Of a DNA stretch of 64,000 nt, positions 30,165 to 41,668 are shown piece by piece. Position numbers and translations under genes: made by a program. Source of the stretch: Marchantia polymorpha subsp. ruderalis (lineage: Eukaryota > Streptophyta > Marchantiopsida > Marchantiales > Marchantiaceae). Every line of letters begins with the position of its first letter. Within the stretch, counting starts at the first letter, position 1. The stretch is from contig AP031355.1 of the NCBI GenBank assembly GCA_037833965.1, positions 25,321,501 through 25,385,500 of the forward strand. Reading direction: 5' to 3'. A model generated the notes under the pieces. That model searched no databases. It was not told the DNA's origin and saw only the letters and a list, made by a program, of their open reading frames with translations.

Positions 30165-31022
30165 TGCGTTGCCTGCACACACAAACGTTCTCCCTTTCGC
30201 TCACTCTCTCACAATCGCCACTGCGCGTCGGCCACTCAAGCACTGACTGCTCACTCTCTCTGCGCTCGTTCAAGATCGCTACTCCCAATTCTTTCAAGGT
30301 CCGCCAAGATCCTTGTGCAACTCGTCTCCGCACTCTCTACCCTCACTGCAGGTCGCTCCGCCCTTGCGCGTAATCTTGGAACTGGAAATTGCAAAGTCAA
30401 GAATGAGAGAATGAGACTGGAGCGCAGTCTTTTCTTCTCCGATGTCCAACGTTCTTACTGGTTGCAACGTACGCAGCCGGCTATACGGCTTAACGGTTCG
30501 CCCTTTGCATGCGCGAATTCACGTCCCCGCATTGCGCGCATTCGCATGCTTAAACGTTGAATTCTCCCACCGCCGCCACCTTCCGGACTCGAGTCCGCTG
30601 CAGGGTATACGTCGGCCCTGTTGTCTTTTCCTAACCCACCCTTCTCCGGAGGCGTGTCGCCGCTGGTGCGTTCATTATCCGTCGGCGCCTTGCTGGAGGC
30701 GCACATCCAGCCGGAGCGAATTACGCCGGCGCGCAGTCGTACCGCCTATTTTGTCCTTTATGCCTCGTCTGTTGCTGCCAGCGCATATCCGTCAGCGCAA
30801 CTCATGCCAGCGCATCCGGCCGTCAGCGCCACGTCGGAGGCGTACATCCGACCGGCGCTTTCCTTCCATGAACAGCCGCCAAGGGCGCTTCCGACTCTGA
30901 GTTGGTTTCCTCCTGTGAGCGCGTGATTCCGCCGAAGGCGCATCGCCGAGGGCGTACGGGAATCCTTTCCGGCTGTGAACCCTAGCGCGAACGGCGCATG
31001 TCCGGCTACGAGTTTTCCGACG

Positions 31023-31146
31023 CTCATAACTTCTCCATTCCTGATCCATCTCCGGCGCTCTTGGACTCGTTAGAACGAGCGTCCCGAGCTCTTTCTAATG
31101 CAACTTCAACCAACTGGATCTACCGTGTATCCCAATTGTTATGAAG
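31023..31146 (-). repeat. Structured LTR module, E3 3' LTR copy
   Basis: Outer arms CTCATAAC (31023-31030) and GTTATGAAG (ends 31146). Inner arms on the minus strand are TTAGAA and TTCTAA. Confidence 0.7.
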
Positions 31147-31509
31147 GTTTTCCCTTTCCGCGCTAGCGGCGCTTCGCCGAAGGCGCACTCATGGTCGGAT
31201 GCCTTTAGAGGTCCGGGCCCTTCTCCTGACGTCTTTAGCAAAACCTCCTCCTGAGGTGTCTGCGCCGGAAGCGTAGCTTCCTTATACGCTAGAGGCGCGT
31301 GAGTAGAGACACCTCAAAAAGGAGCTTTTGCCGAAGGCGCCGAAGACGTTGGCGTTGGTACATCCGACTACGTGATTCTTTGTGCCCTCGTGACGATCTC
31401 ATCAATCCACTCTATTTAGCGTACCCTTCTCTAGCTACAAACACTGCTTTGGTACTAGTTTTCTAAAATTGTTTAAATTCTGCAAAAAAACAAAAAGTGT
31501 GTTACCACA

Positions 31510-31522
31510 TGCCCCCCTCCTC
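31510..31522 (-). other. E3 polypurine tract
   Basis: On the minus strand GAGGAGGGGGGCA abuts the 3' LTR start TGTGGTAAC. Confidence 0.85.
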
Positions 31523-31546
31523 AATTGTGAGCGCCCACGCGAACAT

Positions 31547-34387
31547 TTACACGTGGTATTTCTTCAGACGCCATCCGTTCACGCGGGTGCCTAACCATTC
31601 TCCCGTGAGATCTGCGAGTTGGATGGATCCATTTGGAAAAACTTCTATCACCTTGTAAGGTCCCATCCACCTCAAGTGGAGCTTGCCTGGAAATCTAGCA
31701 TGTCTGCTATCGTATAGCAGAGCCAAATCGCCCTTCTCCAGCAGTACTGGTTTGAGCCTTCGATCGTACTTCTCCTTCCGCCTGAGTTGTAATTGCTTTG
31801 TCCGATCTTCGGCCTCTTGACGTCTTTCCTCCAGTGCCATTACCTCTTGCAGTCGATATGCCTGACTTTCTTCCGCGTCCAGCCTTCTCTGATCTAAGGT
31901 CCTCTTGGTAGGTATCTCGAATTCGATGGGTAAGATCGGATGCTGCCCATAAACTAGGAAGTAAGGTGTTTGCCTGGTGGTGACTTTTTCTGCCGTTCTA
32001 TATGCCCATAAGGCGGCCGGTAGCTTGGTGTCCCAGTCATGAGCATGGTTTACAGTCACTTTGAGGAGTATCTTACAGAGTAATCCATTGGACTTCTCTG
32101 TCAGACCATTTGCCTTGGGGTTGTATGGAGTAGTCTTCCGATGCTTAATCTGGAAGTGCCGCGTCAAACTTTCTATCACCTGATTCAGAAAGTGCGTTCC
32201 TCTGTCACTGACTATTTCTAGGGGGCACCCGTAGCGTGTGATGATGGATTCGAATAGGAACCGTGCTACTGCGGCTGCGTCGTCGTGCCTTGTGGCTTCT
32301 GCCTCCACCATCTTGGTCGCATAGTCTGTTGCTACCAATATGTAGCGCCTGCGCGTGCCTTTAGTGACAGGTTGTATTGGTCCCACGAAGTCGATCCCCC
32401 ATTTTTCAAATGGTGCCAATGGCATGATTGGTGTAAGAGGCCATCTCGTGATCGGAGTCGGCCTTCCCGTCCTCTGGCAGCTGTCGCATTTGCGAACGTA
32501 GTCGTGTACATCTTTGAACATCGTCGGCCACCAGTATCCTGCATTCACAATTTTGGTCACTGTATTTCTGGTGGCGTAGTGACCACCAGCGTCTTCTGTG
32601 TGCATGGCTTTTACAACTCGCGGGACTTCAGACTCCTCTAGACATCTGCACAGCCTGTCGTCTGCCATTTTCTTGAACAAGACCCCTTGTTGAAGCTGGT
32701 AAGGTCCCGCTTTATGAACGAAGACTGTGCGCTGCTCCGCATCCAATCCTTCCGGACATTGGAGTGTGAGCAGAAACCTGTATAAGTCCGCGTACCTGGA
32801 CTCATGGCTGGCGGACAACTGAAAAAGTTGTTCGTCGGGAAAATCATCCACGACTTCCTCCTCTATGGGTTCGGTCCATAGTCGGGAGAGGTAGTCCGCG
32901 TTCTCATGGTGAACGCCTTTCCGTGTCTGTACAGTGTAGATGAATTCCTGCAGCAGTAGTACCCACCTGGCAATTCGTCCGGACAGATCCGCCTTCTTCA
33001 CCAGGTGCTGTAAGGCGTAATGATCTACATGAAACACGAACTCATAGCAGATCAAATAATGTCGGAACTTCTTACAGGAGTACACCATTCCCAACGCCTC
33101 CCTCTCAGTTGTCGTGTATTTCTTCTCTGCTGCCGACAACTGACGACTCGCGAAGTAAATCGGGTAGTCTTTCTTGTTGTCGTCCTTCTGACTGAGAACC
33201 ACCCCGATTGCAAACGCCGACGTGTCTACATAGACATGGAAAGGTCTGTTCCAATCCGGACTTCTCAGAACCGGAGCAGTCGTCAGTTTGGCTTTGAGCG
33301 TTTCAAAGGCCAGCTGTTGCTCTTTGCCCCACACATAGGGTTCCTCCTTCTTAAGCAGCTTCGTCAGGTTGGCTGCCAAGATGGCGTACATATTTATGAA
33401 CCTTCTGTAATAACCTACATGGCCAAGGAAGGCCCTCAACTCACGCAGATTCGTTGGCGGCTGCAGTTCAAGAATAATCTTCACCTTCTCTACATCCACT
33501 GCAATGCCATCGGACGAAACTCGGTGTCCTAGCAGGATTCCGCTGGTCATGAAGAAGAAACATTTCTCAGGGTGTAAGGACAAGCTGCTCTCCCTACATC
33601 TGTCGAACGTTTGCCGAAGATGGTTAAGGTGCTCCGACCTCTTACCGAAGACACAAAAGTCGTCGATGAAAATTTCTAGGAACTTCCTCAGGTGCTCTTG
33701 GAAAATGTTTGTCATCATCCGCTGAAACGTCGCTGGCGCGTTGCACAGACCGAACGGCATCTTGTGATAAGCATAGGTTCCCCAGTCGGTCGTGAAGGTT
33801 GTTTTGTCCTTGTCCTGTTCCCTGATGGACACCTGGTTGTAGCCGGAGAATCCGTCTAGGAAACTGTAGCATTCATGCCCTGCTACATGGTCTAAAATAG
33901 AGTCCGTGAAAGGAAGAGGGTGATGGTCCTTCCTCGTTGCTGCGTTCAGCTTTCGAAAGTCCTGGCACACCCGGATCTTACCCGTCAGTTTCTTGGGCAC
34001 GATCACGATAGGCGACACCCACTCGCTACTGAGTACCGGGTAGATGATTCCTGCGCTCAGGTACTTATCGATTTCGTCCTTCACCAATAATGAATATTTT
34101 GGGTTGAGCCTGTATTGGCGTTGGCGAACCGGAACTGCCTCGTCCAACAAGTCGATCCTGTGCTCTCCATACCTTGCAGGTATGCCTTTCATGTCTTCAA
34201 TCTTCCATGCGAAGACATCCTCATACTGGCGAAGAAACGCCTGTACCCTGTTCAACTCTTCTCCTTGTACCTGGCTTGACACCTTCAAGCCTTTACCTGG
34301 ACTGAGCTGCAGTTCGCAGCAATCACTCGGGTCAACAATCCCCTCTGTGTGACTGATCTCGCTTCTGCCCAGTCCGGCTGCTAGTTG
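31547..34387 (-). CDS. pol: E3 pol: reverse transcriptase, RNase H, integrase (intact)
   Basis: Open from the codon after the leaky UAG (34388-34390) to the stop near 31547, with no internal stop. The stretch before the first usable start (QLAAGLGRSEISHTEGIV...) is conserved with E1, so translation is expected as a gag-pol readthrough product. Domains: RT (FLDGFSGYNQVSI, MPFGLCNAPATFQRMM, FIDDF), RNase H (VYVDTSAFAIGVVLSQ), tether (HHENADYLSRLW), integrase zinc finger (H-TEDAGGH...CDSCQR), and DDE core (WGIDFVGP, VSDRGTHF, NGLTEKSNG). The C-terminus WMGPYKVIEVFPNGSIQLAD...VNGWRLKKYHV has no chromodomain. All catalytic residues appear present. Confidence 0.92.
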   Translation of the reverse strand, partial: QLAAGLGRSEISHTEGIVDPSDCCELQLSPGKGLKVSSQVQGEELNRVQAFLRQYEDVFAWKIEDMKGIPARYGEHRIDLLDEAVPVRQRQYRLNPKYSLLVKDEIDKYLSAGIIYPVLSSEWVSPIVIVPKKLTGKIRVCQDFRKLNAATRKDHHPLPFTDSILDHVAGHECYSFLDGFSGYNQVSIREQDKDKTTFTTDWGTYAYHKMPFGLCNAPATFQRMMTNIFQEHLRKFLEIFIDDFCVFGKRSEHLNHLRQTFDRCRESSLSLHPEKCFFFMTSGILLGHRVSSDGIAVDVEKVKIILELQPPTNLRELRAFLGHVGYYRRFINMYAILAANLTKLLKKEEPYVWGKEQQLAFETLKAKLTTAPVLRSPDWNRPFHVYVDTSAFAIGVVLSQKDDNKKDYPIYFASRQLSAAEKKYTTTEREALGMVYSCKKFRHYLICYEFVFHVDHYALQHLVKKADLSGRIARWVLLLQEFIYTVQTRKGVHHENADYLSRLWTEPIEEEVVDDFPDEQLFQLSASHESRYADLYRFLLTLQCPEGLDAEQRTVFVHKAGPYQLQQGVLFKKMADDRLCRCLEESEVPRVVKAMHTEDAGGHYATRNTVTKIVNAGYWWPTMFKDVHDYVRKCDSCQRTGRPTPITRWPLTPIMPLAPFEKWGIDFVGPIQPVTKGTRRRYILVATDYATKMVEAEATRHDDAAAVARFLFESIITRYGCPLEIVSDRGTHFLNQVIESLTRHFQIKHRKTTPYNPKANGLTEKSNGLLCKILLKVTVNHAHDWDTKLPAALWAYRTAEKVTTRQTPYFLVYGQHPILPIEFEIPTKRTLDQRRLDAEESQAYRLQEVMALEERRQEAEDRTKQLQLRRKEKYDRRLKPVLLEKGDLALLYDSRHARFPGKLHLRWMGPYKVIEVFPNGSIQLADLTGEWLGTRVNGWRLKKYHV

Positions 34388-34390
34388 CTA
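34382..34390 (-). promoter_or_regulatory. Leaky stop codon UAG-CAA-CUA between gag-pro and pol (E3)
   Basis: Minus strand reads GAA-TAG-CAA-CTA, which again fits UAG-CAR-YYA. The third codon differs from E1 (CUA against UUA) but stays within the consensus. Confidence 0.8.
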
Positions 34391-37216
34391 TTCCTCATCC
34401 GGATACACCTCGTCTCCTTCCTCCTCAATGGAGCAGCAAGTGACGTAGCCCACAAAGTCCTCCGACGTTTCGGTCTCTGAAGTGCATGATGAGCTGGTCT
34501 CCCCTCCAGTTGTGTAACCGGAGGTGGTGGAAGGTGTTTCGCCCTCATGGGGTACCTTGGTCCACGGTACGGTAATGACAGTCGGAGGGTCCGCAGGGCT
34601 ACGGAACTGTAATCTCTTCCTACTCCAGTCACACCTTGCTTTGGCATCGTATAGCCACGGTCTGCCAAGCAGCACATCATAACCTTTCTTCATCAGAGGT
34701 TGCAGTATTATGTAGGACAGTTGAAAGTCCACTCCTCCAATGTTGGTTCTCACATTGCTCAACATTCCTAGTGGCATTCTGCGTGTTTGATCGGCCAGTC
34801 GCAATACTCGGGATGTAGGCTCGAAGGTCTGGAACCCCAAGGAGTTCGCTGTCTCCTCGGTCATGATATTCACGCCCGAGCCGGAGTCTACTGGTACCTT
34901 CTGTATGACGCAGCCTCCGATCTCTACTTCGATCTCTGGAGGTCCCAGGTCTCCTCCTTCCACTCTGTACACAGCCGGAAGTTTCTCTTTTCGGGGTTTG
35001 CGTGGTCGGCGCAACGAAAGCATCAGCATCCTCCTGTACGTCTTATTGTCTTCCAACAACTGGTGGAAGGAAATATTTGCCCTCTGGCTCCCCATGTCTT
35101 TCACTATGTCGTAGGGAGTGTTGGAAGTCACGGCCGGAAGTTTCCCTGTACTCGCGGTCGGAAGGGGTGTAGGGGGCCTAACCGCCTTCCGGTCGTCGGA
35201 TGTCATTCCGGCGCCCAGTGCTTCCTTGATGAGGTGACTCACCTCATCTTTGATGTCCGGAAGGTAATCTCGAGTCCGGAACTCTTCTGAATACCTGTCC
35301 GCCTTTTCTGAGTTCTGCTCCGGCTGGGTGTTTCTCATAGCCGGAGGTGTACCCGGCCTTCTCCTCTGGCCTTCTCGAACTTCTTTAGACTTCCTCCTTT
35401 CTTCCCTACGCTCGAGGCGGCGAGTGTCCTCGTGGCCTTCTCCTTTCCTCTTCGAACTTCGGGTTTCTACCCGACCGCACATTACTTCTTCCTCTGGCCA
35501 TACTTCGTCTCCTTCAGCTGGGTCCAGACTCAGTTCTACCTGGTTGACTTGCACTTCTTCCTTGCCAGGTGTTGATACGAAACGCACGGCTGGCCTAGGG
35601 AGTTGGGGCTGATCACATTCAGCTGCTGTATGTCCGGACTTCTTGCAATTGCTGCACAATGGTGCATACCCCATTGGCTTCCTCGGGTGGGGACAACTTG
35701 GCGCGTAATGCCCCATGTCTCCGCAGTTGTAGCAACCATCGAATTGTGGTCGAGGTCGGTTGTGATTGCCTGGAGGTGCCATGCGTCTTGGTGGGAGTGT
35801 ACCCGCCATTTCCCTCGGAACAAAGCGCGGTATATGCACCGGTGGGTTCGGAGTTGTAGCTGGAGCTGTCTGTACCGAGTAGGCGGTGTCCTCAACCTGC
35901 TCAGCATAATACATAGGCGGCTCAGCATAATACATGGGGTTCTCCCACTGTGGTGCCCATTCGACCGCATTCACTGGGTAAGATGGCCTCGCGGACATGC
36001 ACTCCGTGTTGGCATGTCCCACCTGTCCGCACGTAGTACACCAGAGATTCGCTCGTTGTCTCGCAGGTGATTTACGTCGGTCTTGGCCTCCCACTACATG
36101 AACTTTCAGGTCCGCAAAATTCTTCACCAGGTTGTCTACCTTGGCTGCGATGTCCCCTTGAGTCTTCACTGGGATTCCCTTACCTCGATCCTTCTTCTTG
36201 ATCGCACTGCGTTTCTTCTTCCGTCTTTCTTCTTCTGAAGATGACGAGTCCTCTTCCTCTTCCGAGGAAGAACTTGATTCGGAGGAGCTTGATTCTTCTG
36301 TCGAGGAAGGCGAGTTCCTTCTCTTCCGACGTCCGCCTTGCGACTTCTTCTTCGTCGACCGTCGGTCGCGTCTTCGAGTGTCAAGGGTTGACGTCTCAAA
36401 GGTCTCCGCGGAAGCTATCACATCTTGGATTGTGTCAGTCTTGCCTCTCCTACAGAAGGTCTCCATTTCTCTTGAGAGCCCTGTCACATACCAATCCACT
36501 GCCTGTTGTACCGAATACGGTTCTCCTGGGCCTGTCTTCGGAATTCGATCTAGGAGGTCTTGGAATCTCTCAGTGTAGTCTCAAAGATTCTCCTTCCGCT
36601 CGCGTCGAAGATTTCGAAGTCGGGTCAGAACTCGACTGTCATATCCGAGTTCGCGGAACCGCCTCAGAAACTTTTCCTTGAGCTGAGCCCAGGTCCGGAT
36701 GCCAGTGGGGTCGGTGCTCTCATGGTTGTACCAGCTACGCGCTCGTCTGCGTAGCAGGCTAGGAAAGATTCGTAATCTGTCTTCATCACTGGTCTCACGA
36801 TTGGCGATGGAGACAGACTCGAAGAGCTTTATGTATGAATCTGCATCATCGTCGTCGCCCGTTCCCGTGTATCTTGGATACGAATGTTTGGTGGTAGGTT
36901 GGGAAAACGCTTGGCGGAGATTGGCTTGATGTTCTGCCATCGGTGATCCTGTCGACGGACTGATCCTAGGTTGGCCAAACTCAGGAAGAGTTCCTGTCGG
37001 AGGGATGTCCAATAGAACTGTTAGCTCAATGCTCTCGGTAGGTGAACTGGAACGCCTTTGTCTTCCAGTAGTCGGTGATGGCGATCTTTCTGCAGAGTCC
37101 TCACCGGGAGTCTTCTTTTTAGTTCGCCGTTTTGTTTCCACGGCTTTTTCTGAATCTCGACGGAGTTTCCGTGTGGCTCTCGCACTCAGGTTTCCCACAC
37201 TATCGCTCGTCGACAT
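34388..37216 (-). pseudogene. gag-pro: E3 gag-pro with one nonsense codon
   Basis: ATG at 37216 (MSTSDSVGNLSARATRKLRR). The capsid domain includes GDDDDADSYIKLFESVSIAN, RARSWYNHESTDPTG and FLRRFRELGYDSRV. A TGA at 36581-36583 stands where E1 has Arg (E-S-L-R-D-Y), consistent with a CGA to TGA transition. Beyond it the frame is open to 34388: acidic Ser/Glu linker, three zinc knuckles (CTTCGQVGHANTEC, CYNCGDMGHYAPSC, CSNCKKSGHTAAEC), and the aspartic protease VPVDSGSGVNIMTE. Since the LTRs are nearly identical, the stop must be recent, or the element was mobilised with help from another copy. Confidence 0.88.
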
Positions 37217-37227
37217 TCACCGAGCAT
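37202..37227 (-). other. uORF overlapping the E3 gag start
   Basis: On the minus strand an ATG at 37227, 11 bp before the gag ATG, starts MLGECRR... in a different frame. Only the start-proximal part is given here. The string ATGCTCGGTGAATG is the same as in E1. Confidence 0.35.
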
Positions 37228-37259
37228 TGCTGCTCAAGGTTTCTGGTGTTGACGCACTG

Positions 37260-37277
37260 TCCCCGGCAGCGGCGCCA
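37260..37277 (-). other. E3 primer-binding site (tRNA-Asp type)
   Basis: Minus strand TGGCGCCGCTGCCGGGGA, identical to that of E1, again about 22 bp inside the LTR end. Confidence 0.8.
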
Positions 37278-38254
37278 AAAAGAAGTTGTCGGCTCCTTAT
37301 GTAATAACCCACCAAAGGCTAAAACTGCAGTATGGTGGTAAAAAGATCGAACCCACAGGGACAGAGGCAACACACAGAGTAAAAGTGTCACGTTTAACAG
37401 ACTTTTGGTAGAGTTTGAATTCTAGGCGACTGTCACTCCCAGAAATACTGCAGTGCTCGACTCGGAGGCTCGACTCGGAGGAGGATCTCAACTCGGAGGA
37501 TGCTCGGAGGATGCACGGTACAGCTTGGTCACTCAACACACACACACACACCTGAAACTGGCAAAAAGCACAACTCGGAGGTCGGTCAGGACCTCCGCTT
37601 CGGATTTCAGGAGGAAAGTGTCTCGCAAGTTCACTCAGAGGTTCTGCAGGAAGTGCCTCCCACTCCGGCTTTTACTGCCCTTCCGCCAGGAACTAGCGGG
37701 GGTACCCGGACTGGACTTCTCACTTCGGAACGAAGCCTCTACGTACGCCGTGGACGTCACCCTCGACTATCACACAAAACGCAGGGAGTGCAGACCCGAC
37801 TGAGAACTTACTGAAAACACGATCCAGTAACACACACACAACCTGAATTACAAACCAAGGTTTACACAAAGTAATGAAACTTCACATTGGCATTCAGGGG
37901 AAACTTCCCGTAGGAGTACAATCAGGATATGTCACTCGAAGGAGTAAGGGGGAACTGTTCAAGTATCTAACTCGCAGCCGGCTCTGAGTATCAGAAATCA
38001 CCCGCAGGTGCAGATCCGCACTACTCAAGTCTCTAACCGGGTACTAGCTCTGAACATTCAGCCGAAGGCCTTCAACTACAACATACGGTAACTTCGCTAT
38101 GCTGCAGCTTCCCTACGTGGTGCCAGGACCAAAATGCACAAACACGCCAAGAAAGTGAGTTCCTGATCTGCACTTCCGAACTGGAAGAGTCCCAAGGCAA
38201 AACGCCTTGATCTACTTTATACCCTCAAAAGATCCTAACTAGCACTACGCTATC

Positions 38255-40810
38255 CTATCTACCACTCGCAGTATCTGCGCGAAACCAAACTACTCTACTG
38301 CACTCAGCAGATCCGGTGCTGCGCCTCCTGCGCGCCGGACTGCTCCGCTTACTGTCTCTACCTTGCCAGTCTTCCGACCGGCTGCGTAACCCCAGGCGTC
38401 GGAGCGCTGTGGTGACTTCCGACTGCAAGTGCGCCATAGTGTCGCGCGCACCCGACAAGAAGGTTTCTAATTTTCTCGCCACTCGCCGCCGACTCCGACT
38501 GTCACCTTCCGTCAATGCCGCCGCCCGAAGCTCGAACTCCCTGAGTGTGATCCTCTCTTGGGCTGCCACCTCCCAATGGGTGTATCCTTTTAGACAACGA
38601 GTCACCTGTGCCGCCAACTCTCCTCGTGCCCTGCAGCTGCTCTCCACCTCTGCCAGCTGCATTTCCAATCCCGCACGTTGTGCCCTCAATTCCGAGCACT
38701 CGGATTGCAAGTTGCACAACAACTCCTCATCCTCCTTGCGGGCTCTTTGACTTTCTTCTAAGGCGCGCGTCTGGCGCGCAAGCTCGGCTGCTAGGACTTT
38801 GTTCTGTCTCCGCTCCTCCTGCAATTCCGACTCGATCTTTGCCCGTATTAGCTCGGCCTCCGCCTGACTCTTCGTCGCCGCATCCTCCTTCTGCTGCTGC
38901 AAGGCTTGGTATAGCTTCTGGGTGACCGCCAGGTGTTGTCGGAGGGCGGTGTTCCTTTCCACATATACTTGGCAACTAGAGGCCCACTTTGCCACCTTGA
39001 TCCTCGTCCTTCGCCTGATAGTCTCCACATAAGACTGCGGTTTTAAGGCACTTGCGTATTTGGATGTCTTGCGATCCAGATATCGCAGGAGTGGAACTAT
39101 CTGTTCGCACAGCACCCCTGTTGGCGTTTTCTGCACCGAATCCTCTTCTTGCTCTTCCGAGCTCGTCTCATCCTCAGTCTCGAGGATCTCAGTCGCCACC
39201 GAATCCCTTGGCGACTCCCTGGAACTGTGGCGCGCAGCAGCTTCCGCTGCGACTGCTGCTCCACTGCCTGCTAAAATATCCAGGGCTGTGGGAGATCCCA
39301 CTGCTTGAGCCCCTGTTCCGGCTCGATCTTCGGTTTGTGAAGGGGTCGACGCCGCAGTGACTTTTGTCACTCTTGCACCGCCCGCTTCTGCTGCCTGTCC
39401 TTCCGGCGCAATCTGCGCGGAAGGTGTCCTTGCTGAAGGTGCGTCCGCCGAAGGCGTCCGCACACTGGTCGTTGGCCCCATCCGTCTCGCAGTCGGCGAA
39501 TCCGGCTGACTCTCTGTTGTCCGACTCGCAGTCGGCCGACCAGCAGTTGTCCGACTGGGAGTCGGATACACCCTGCGCGTCTTGACTCCACTTGGCCTGC
39601 TTGTTGGGGGCGTTCTTCCAGAAGTGCCTTCCGCCGAAGACGACCCTTTGAGGATTGTTGGCTCGTCAGCCAAACTCTCTTCTGCTTCCGGCCTGCTGTC
39701 CGGTTCAACGCGCCGTTCAGTTGGCCTTCCTTCCGCTTGTCGACCTTCAGTCATCCGACTCGCAGTCGGCCGGCTGTCAGTCCGTCCATCTCCTCCCGAA
39801 GGCCGTGGTGCCTTCTGTGCAGAGGTTTCTGCCGTCTTCCCTAGGACCTGAGCAATTATCTCTTCCTGTGTGAGATTCCGCCGGGTCGGAGTTCGCCTGG
39901 TCTCCTCAGTAACAGTTGGCATTCTGCGTGCCCTCTGTTTTGGTCGACTATGAGGCTCGGGGGTGGGCCGACCACGAGTCGGCGCAGCTGGTACTTCCGG
40001 CTGCCTGTCCTCAGGTCTCTCATCCCACTTCCGCTTGCGCGGAATGCGCTCACTTCGACGTTCTTCTGCTGCTCTGGCTGGAGCCGGAGCCGGAGGCGTA
40101 CTGGCAGGTTCCTCGTCCGGATCCGTGTCTACTTCGGCCTCCCTCGAATATCTACCTGGATAAGACCGGCTCAGCTGCGGAAACCGAGTTTTCTCAGCAT
40201 TCGTCAAACATCCCATCGCCCGGTAAAACACGATTAAGTAAGGCGATAGATGATTGAGCGTTCCTCCCCTCTCTTCTTGCGCATGTTGGCGCGTCACCTT
40301 CCACAGGAGCCGTGCCCAATGCACCGGAGCTCCTGACAACACTAGCTCCACGAACTCTACCTGCCAACCATGCATGTAAGCGGTCTTGGTCGGCTGCAAT
40401 ATCTGCAGCAATGCTGTCGCGACATTTCTCCGCAATCGATCCTTGTAATCCCGAGTCCGGAAACCGTTCTTGGGATGTCTAGCCACCTTGAAGAGCTCAT
40501 TGTAAGAGACTTCTTCCTCCTGGGACACTTTCACGCTGTCGGCCTCGAAGAGGAGATCCCCTTCCTCGCCGGCACACCTGCCCAACACCTGCGCCCAATT
40601 GCAAATTTCCCATCTCTCTGGGTGTGGGCGAAATCCGCGAGAAGGCTTGTGTCTCTCTTGCAGATACTCGCGCACCATCTCCGGACACGTCCAATTCCAC
40701 CCCCAGAGGAGAAAATCGAGCTTCAGCCTCGTCAGCACATCTTGAAATGCGCGTAGACCGATCTGCGGCACCCTGAGTGGAGACACTCGCAGTTGGGGAA
40801 CCTTCGACAT
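38255..40810 (-). CDS. LTR (U3)-encoded ORF, E3 5' LTR copy
   Basis: 851 residues from the ATG at 40810. The protein is identical to the 3' LTR copy, since the one coding-strand difference noticed (near 38770) is silent. It ends 34 bp before the TATA box. Motifs include FLLWGWNWTCP, RTRDYKDRLRR, APVHWARLLWKV and LKGYTHWEVAAQERITLREF. The last two blocks are shared with the E1-type protein, although the middle is not alignable by eye. Confidence 0.78.
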   Translation of the reverse strand: MSKVPQLRVSPLRVPQIGLRAFQDVLTRLKLDFLLWGWNWTCPEMVREYLQERHKPSRGFRPHPERWEICNWAQVLGRCAGEEGDLLFEADSVKVSQEEEVSYNELFKVARHPKNGFRTRDYKDRLRRNVATALLQILQPTKTAYMHGWQVEFVELVLSGAPVHWARLLWKVTRQHAQEERGGTLNHLSPYLIVFYRAMGCLTNAEKTRFPQLSRSYPGRYSREAEVDTDPDEEPASTPPAPAPARAAEERRSERIPRKRKWDERPEDRQPEVPAAPTRGRPTPEPHSRPKQRARRMPTVTEETRRTPTRRNLTQEEIIAQVLGKTAETSAQKAPRPSGGDGRTDSRPTASRMTEGRQAEGRPTERRVEPDSRPEAEESLADEPTILKGSSSAEGTSGRTPPTSRPSGVKTRRVYPTPSRTTAGRPTASRTTESQPDSPTARRMGPTTSVRTPSADAPSARTPSAQIAPEGQAAEAGGARVTKVTAASTPSQTEDRAGTGAQAVGSPTALDILAGSGAAVAAEAAARHSSRESPRDSVATEILETEDETSSEEQEEDSVQKTPTGVLCEQIVPLLRYLDRKTSKYASALKPQSYVETIRRRTRIKVAKWASSCQVYVERNTALRQHLAVTQKLYQALQQQKEDAATKSQAEAELIRAKIESELQEERRQNKVLAAELARQTRALEESQRARKEDEELLCNLQSECSELRAQRAGLEMQLAEVESSCRARGELAAQVTRCLKGYTHWEVAAQERITLREFELRAAALTEGDSRSRRRVARKLETFLSGARDTMAHLQSEVTTALRRLGLRSRSEDWQGRDSKRSSPARRRRSTGSAECSRVVWFRADTASGR

Positions 40811-41668
40811 TGCGTTGCCTGCACACACAAACGTTCTCCCTTTCGCTCACTCTCTCACAATCGCCACTGCGCGTCGGCCACTCAAGCACTGACTGCTCAC
40901 TCTCTCTGCGCTCGTTCAAGATCGCTACTCCCAATTCTTTCAAGGTCCGCCAAGATCCTTGTGCAACTCGTCTCCGCACTCTCTACCCTCACTGCAGGTC
41001 GCTCCGCCCTTGCGCGTAATCTTGGAACTGGAAATTGCAAAGTCAAGAATGAGAGAATGAGACTGGAGCGCAGTCTTTTCTTCTCCGATGTCCAACGTTC
41101 TTACTGGTTGCAACGTACGCAGCCGGCTATACGGCTTAACGGTTCGCCCTTTGCATGCGCGAATTCACGTCCCCGCATTGCGCGCATTCGCATGCTTAAA
41201 CGTTGAATTCTCCCGCCGCCGCCACCTTCCGGACTCGAGTCCGCTGCAGGGTATACGTCGGCCCTGTTGTCTTTTCCTAACCCGCCCTTCTCCGGAGGCG
41301 TGTCGCCGCTGGTGCGTTCATTATCCGTCGGCGCCTTGCTGGAGGCGCACATCCAGCCGGAGCGAATTACGCCGGCGCGCAGTCGTACCGCCTATTTTGT
41401 CCTTTATGCCTCGTCTGTTGCTGCCAGCGCATATCCGTCAGCGCAACTCATGCCAGCGCATCCGGCCGTCAGCGCCACGTCGGAGGCGTACATCCGACCG
41501 GCGCTTTCCTTCCATGAACAGCCGCCAAGGGCGCTTCCGACTCTGAGTTGGTTTCCTCCTGTGAGCGCGTGATTCCGCCGAAGGCGCATCGCCGAGGGCG
41601 TACGGGAATCCTTTCCGGCTGTGAACCCTAGCGCGAACGGCGCATGTCCGGCTACGAGTTTTCCGACG

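Larger units (their letters stand above)
26654..31509 (-). mobile_element. E3 3' LTR
   Basis: Follows pol and the polypurine tract on the minus strand. From its start (31509): module, palindrome-rich leader, U3 ORF, TATA box, R/U5 with a CA/TG microsatellite (about 26891), and the terminus at 26654. Its U3 is part of the genomic RNA, so the U3 ORF would lie 3' of pol in that RNA. Confidence 0.94.
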
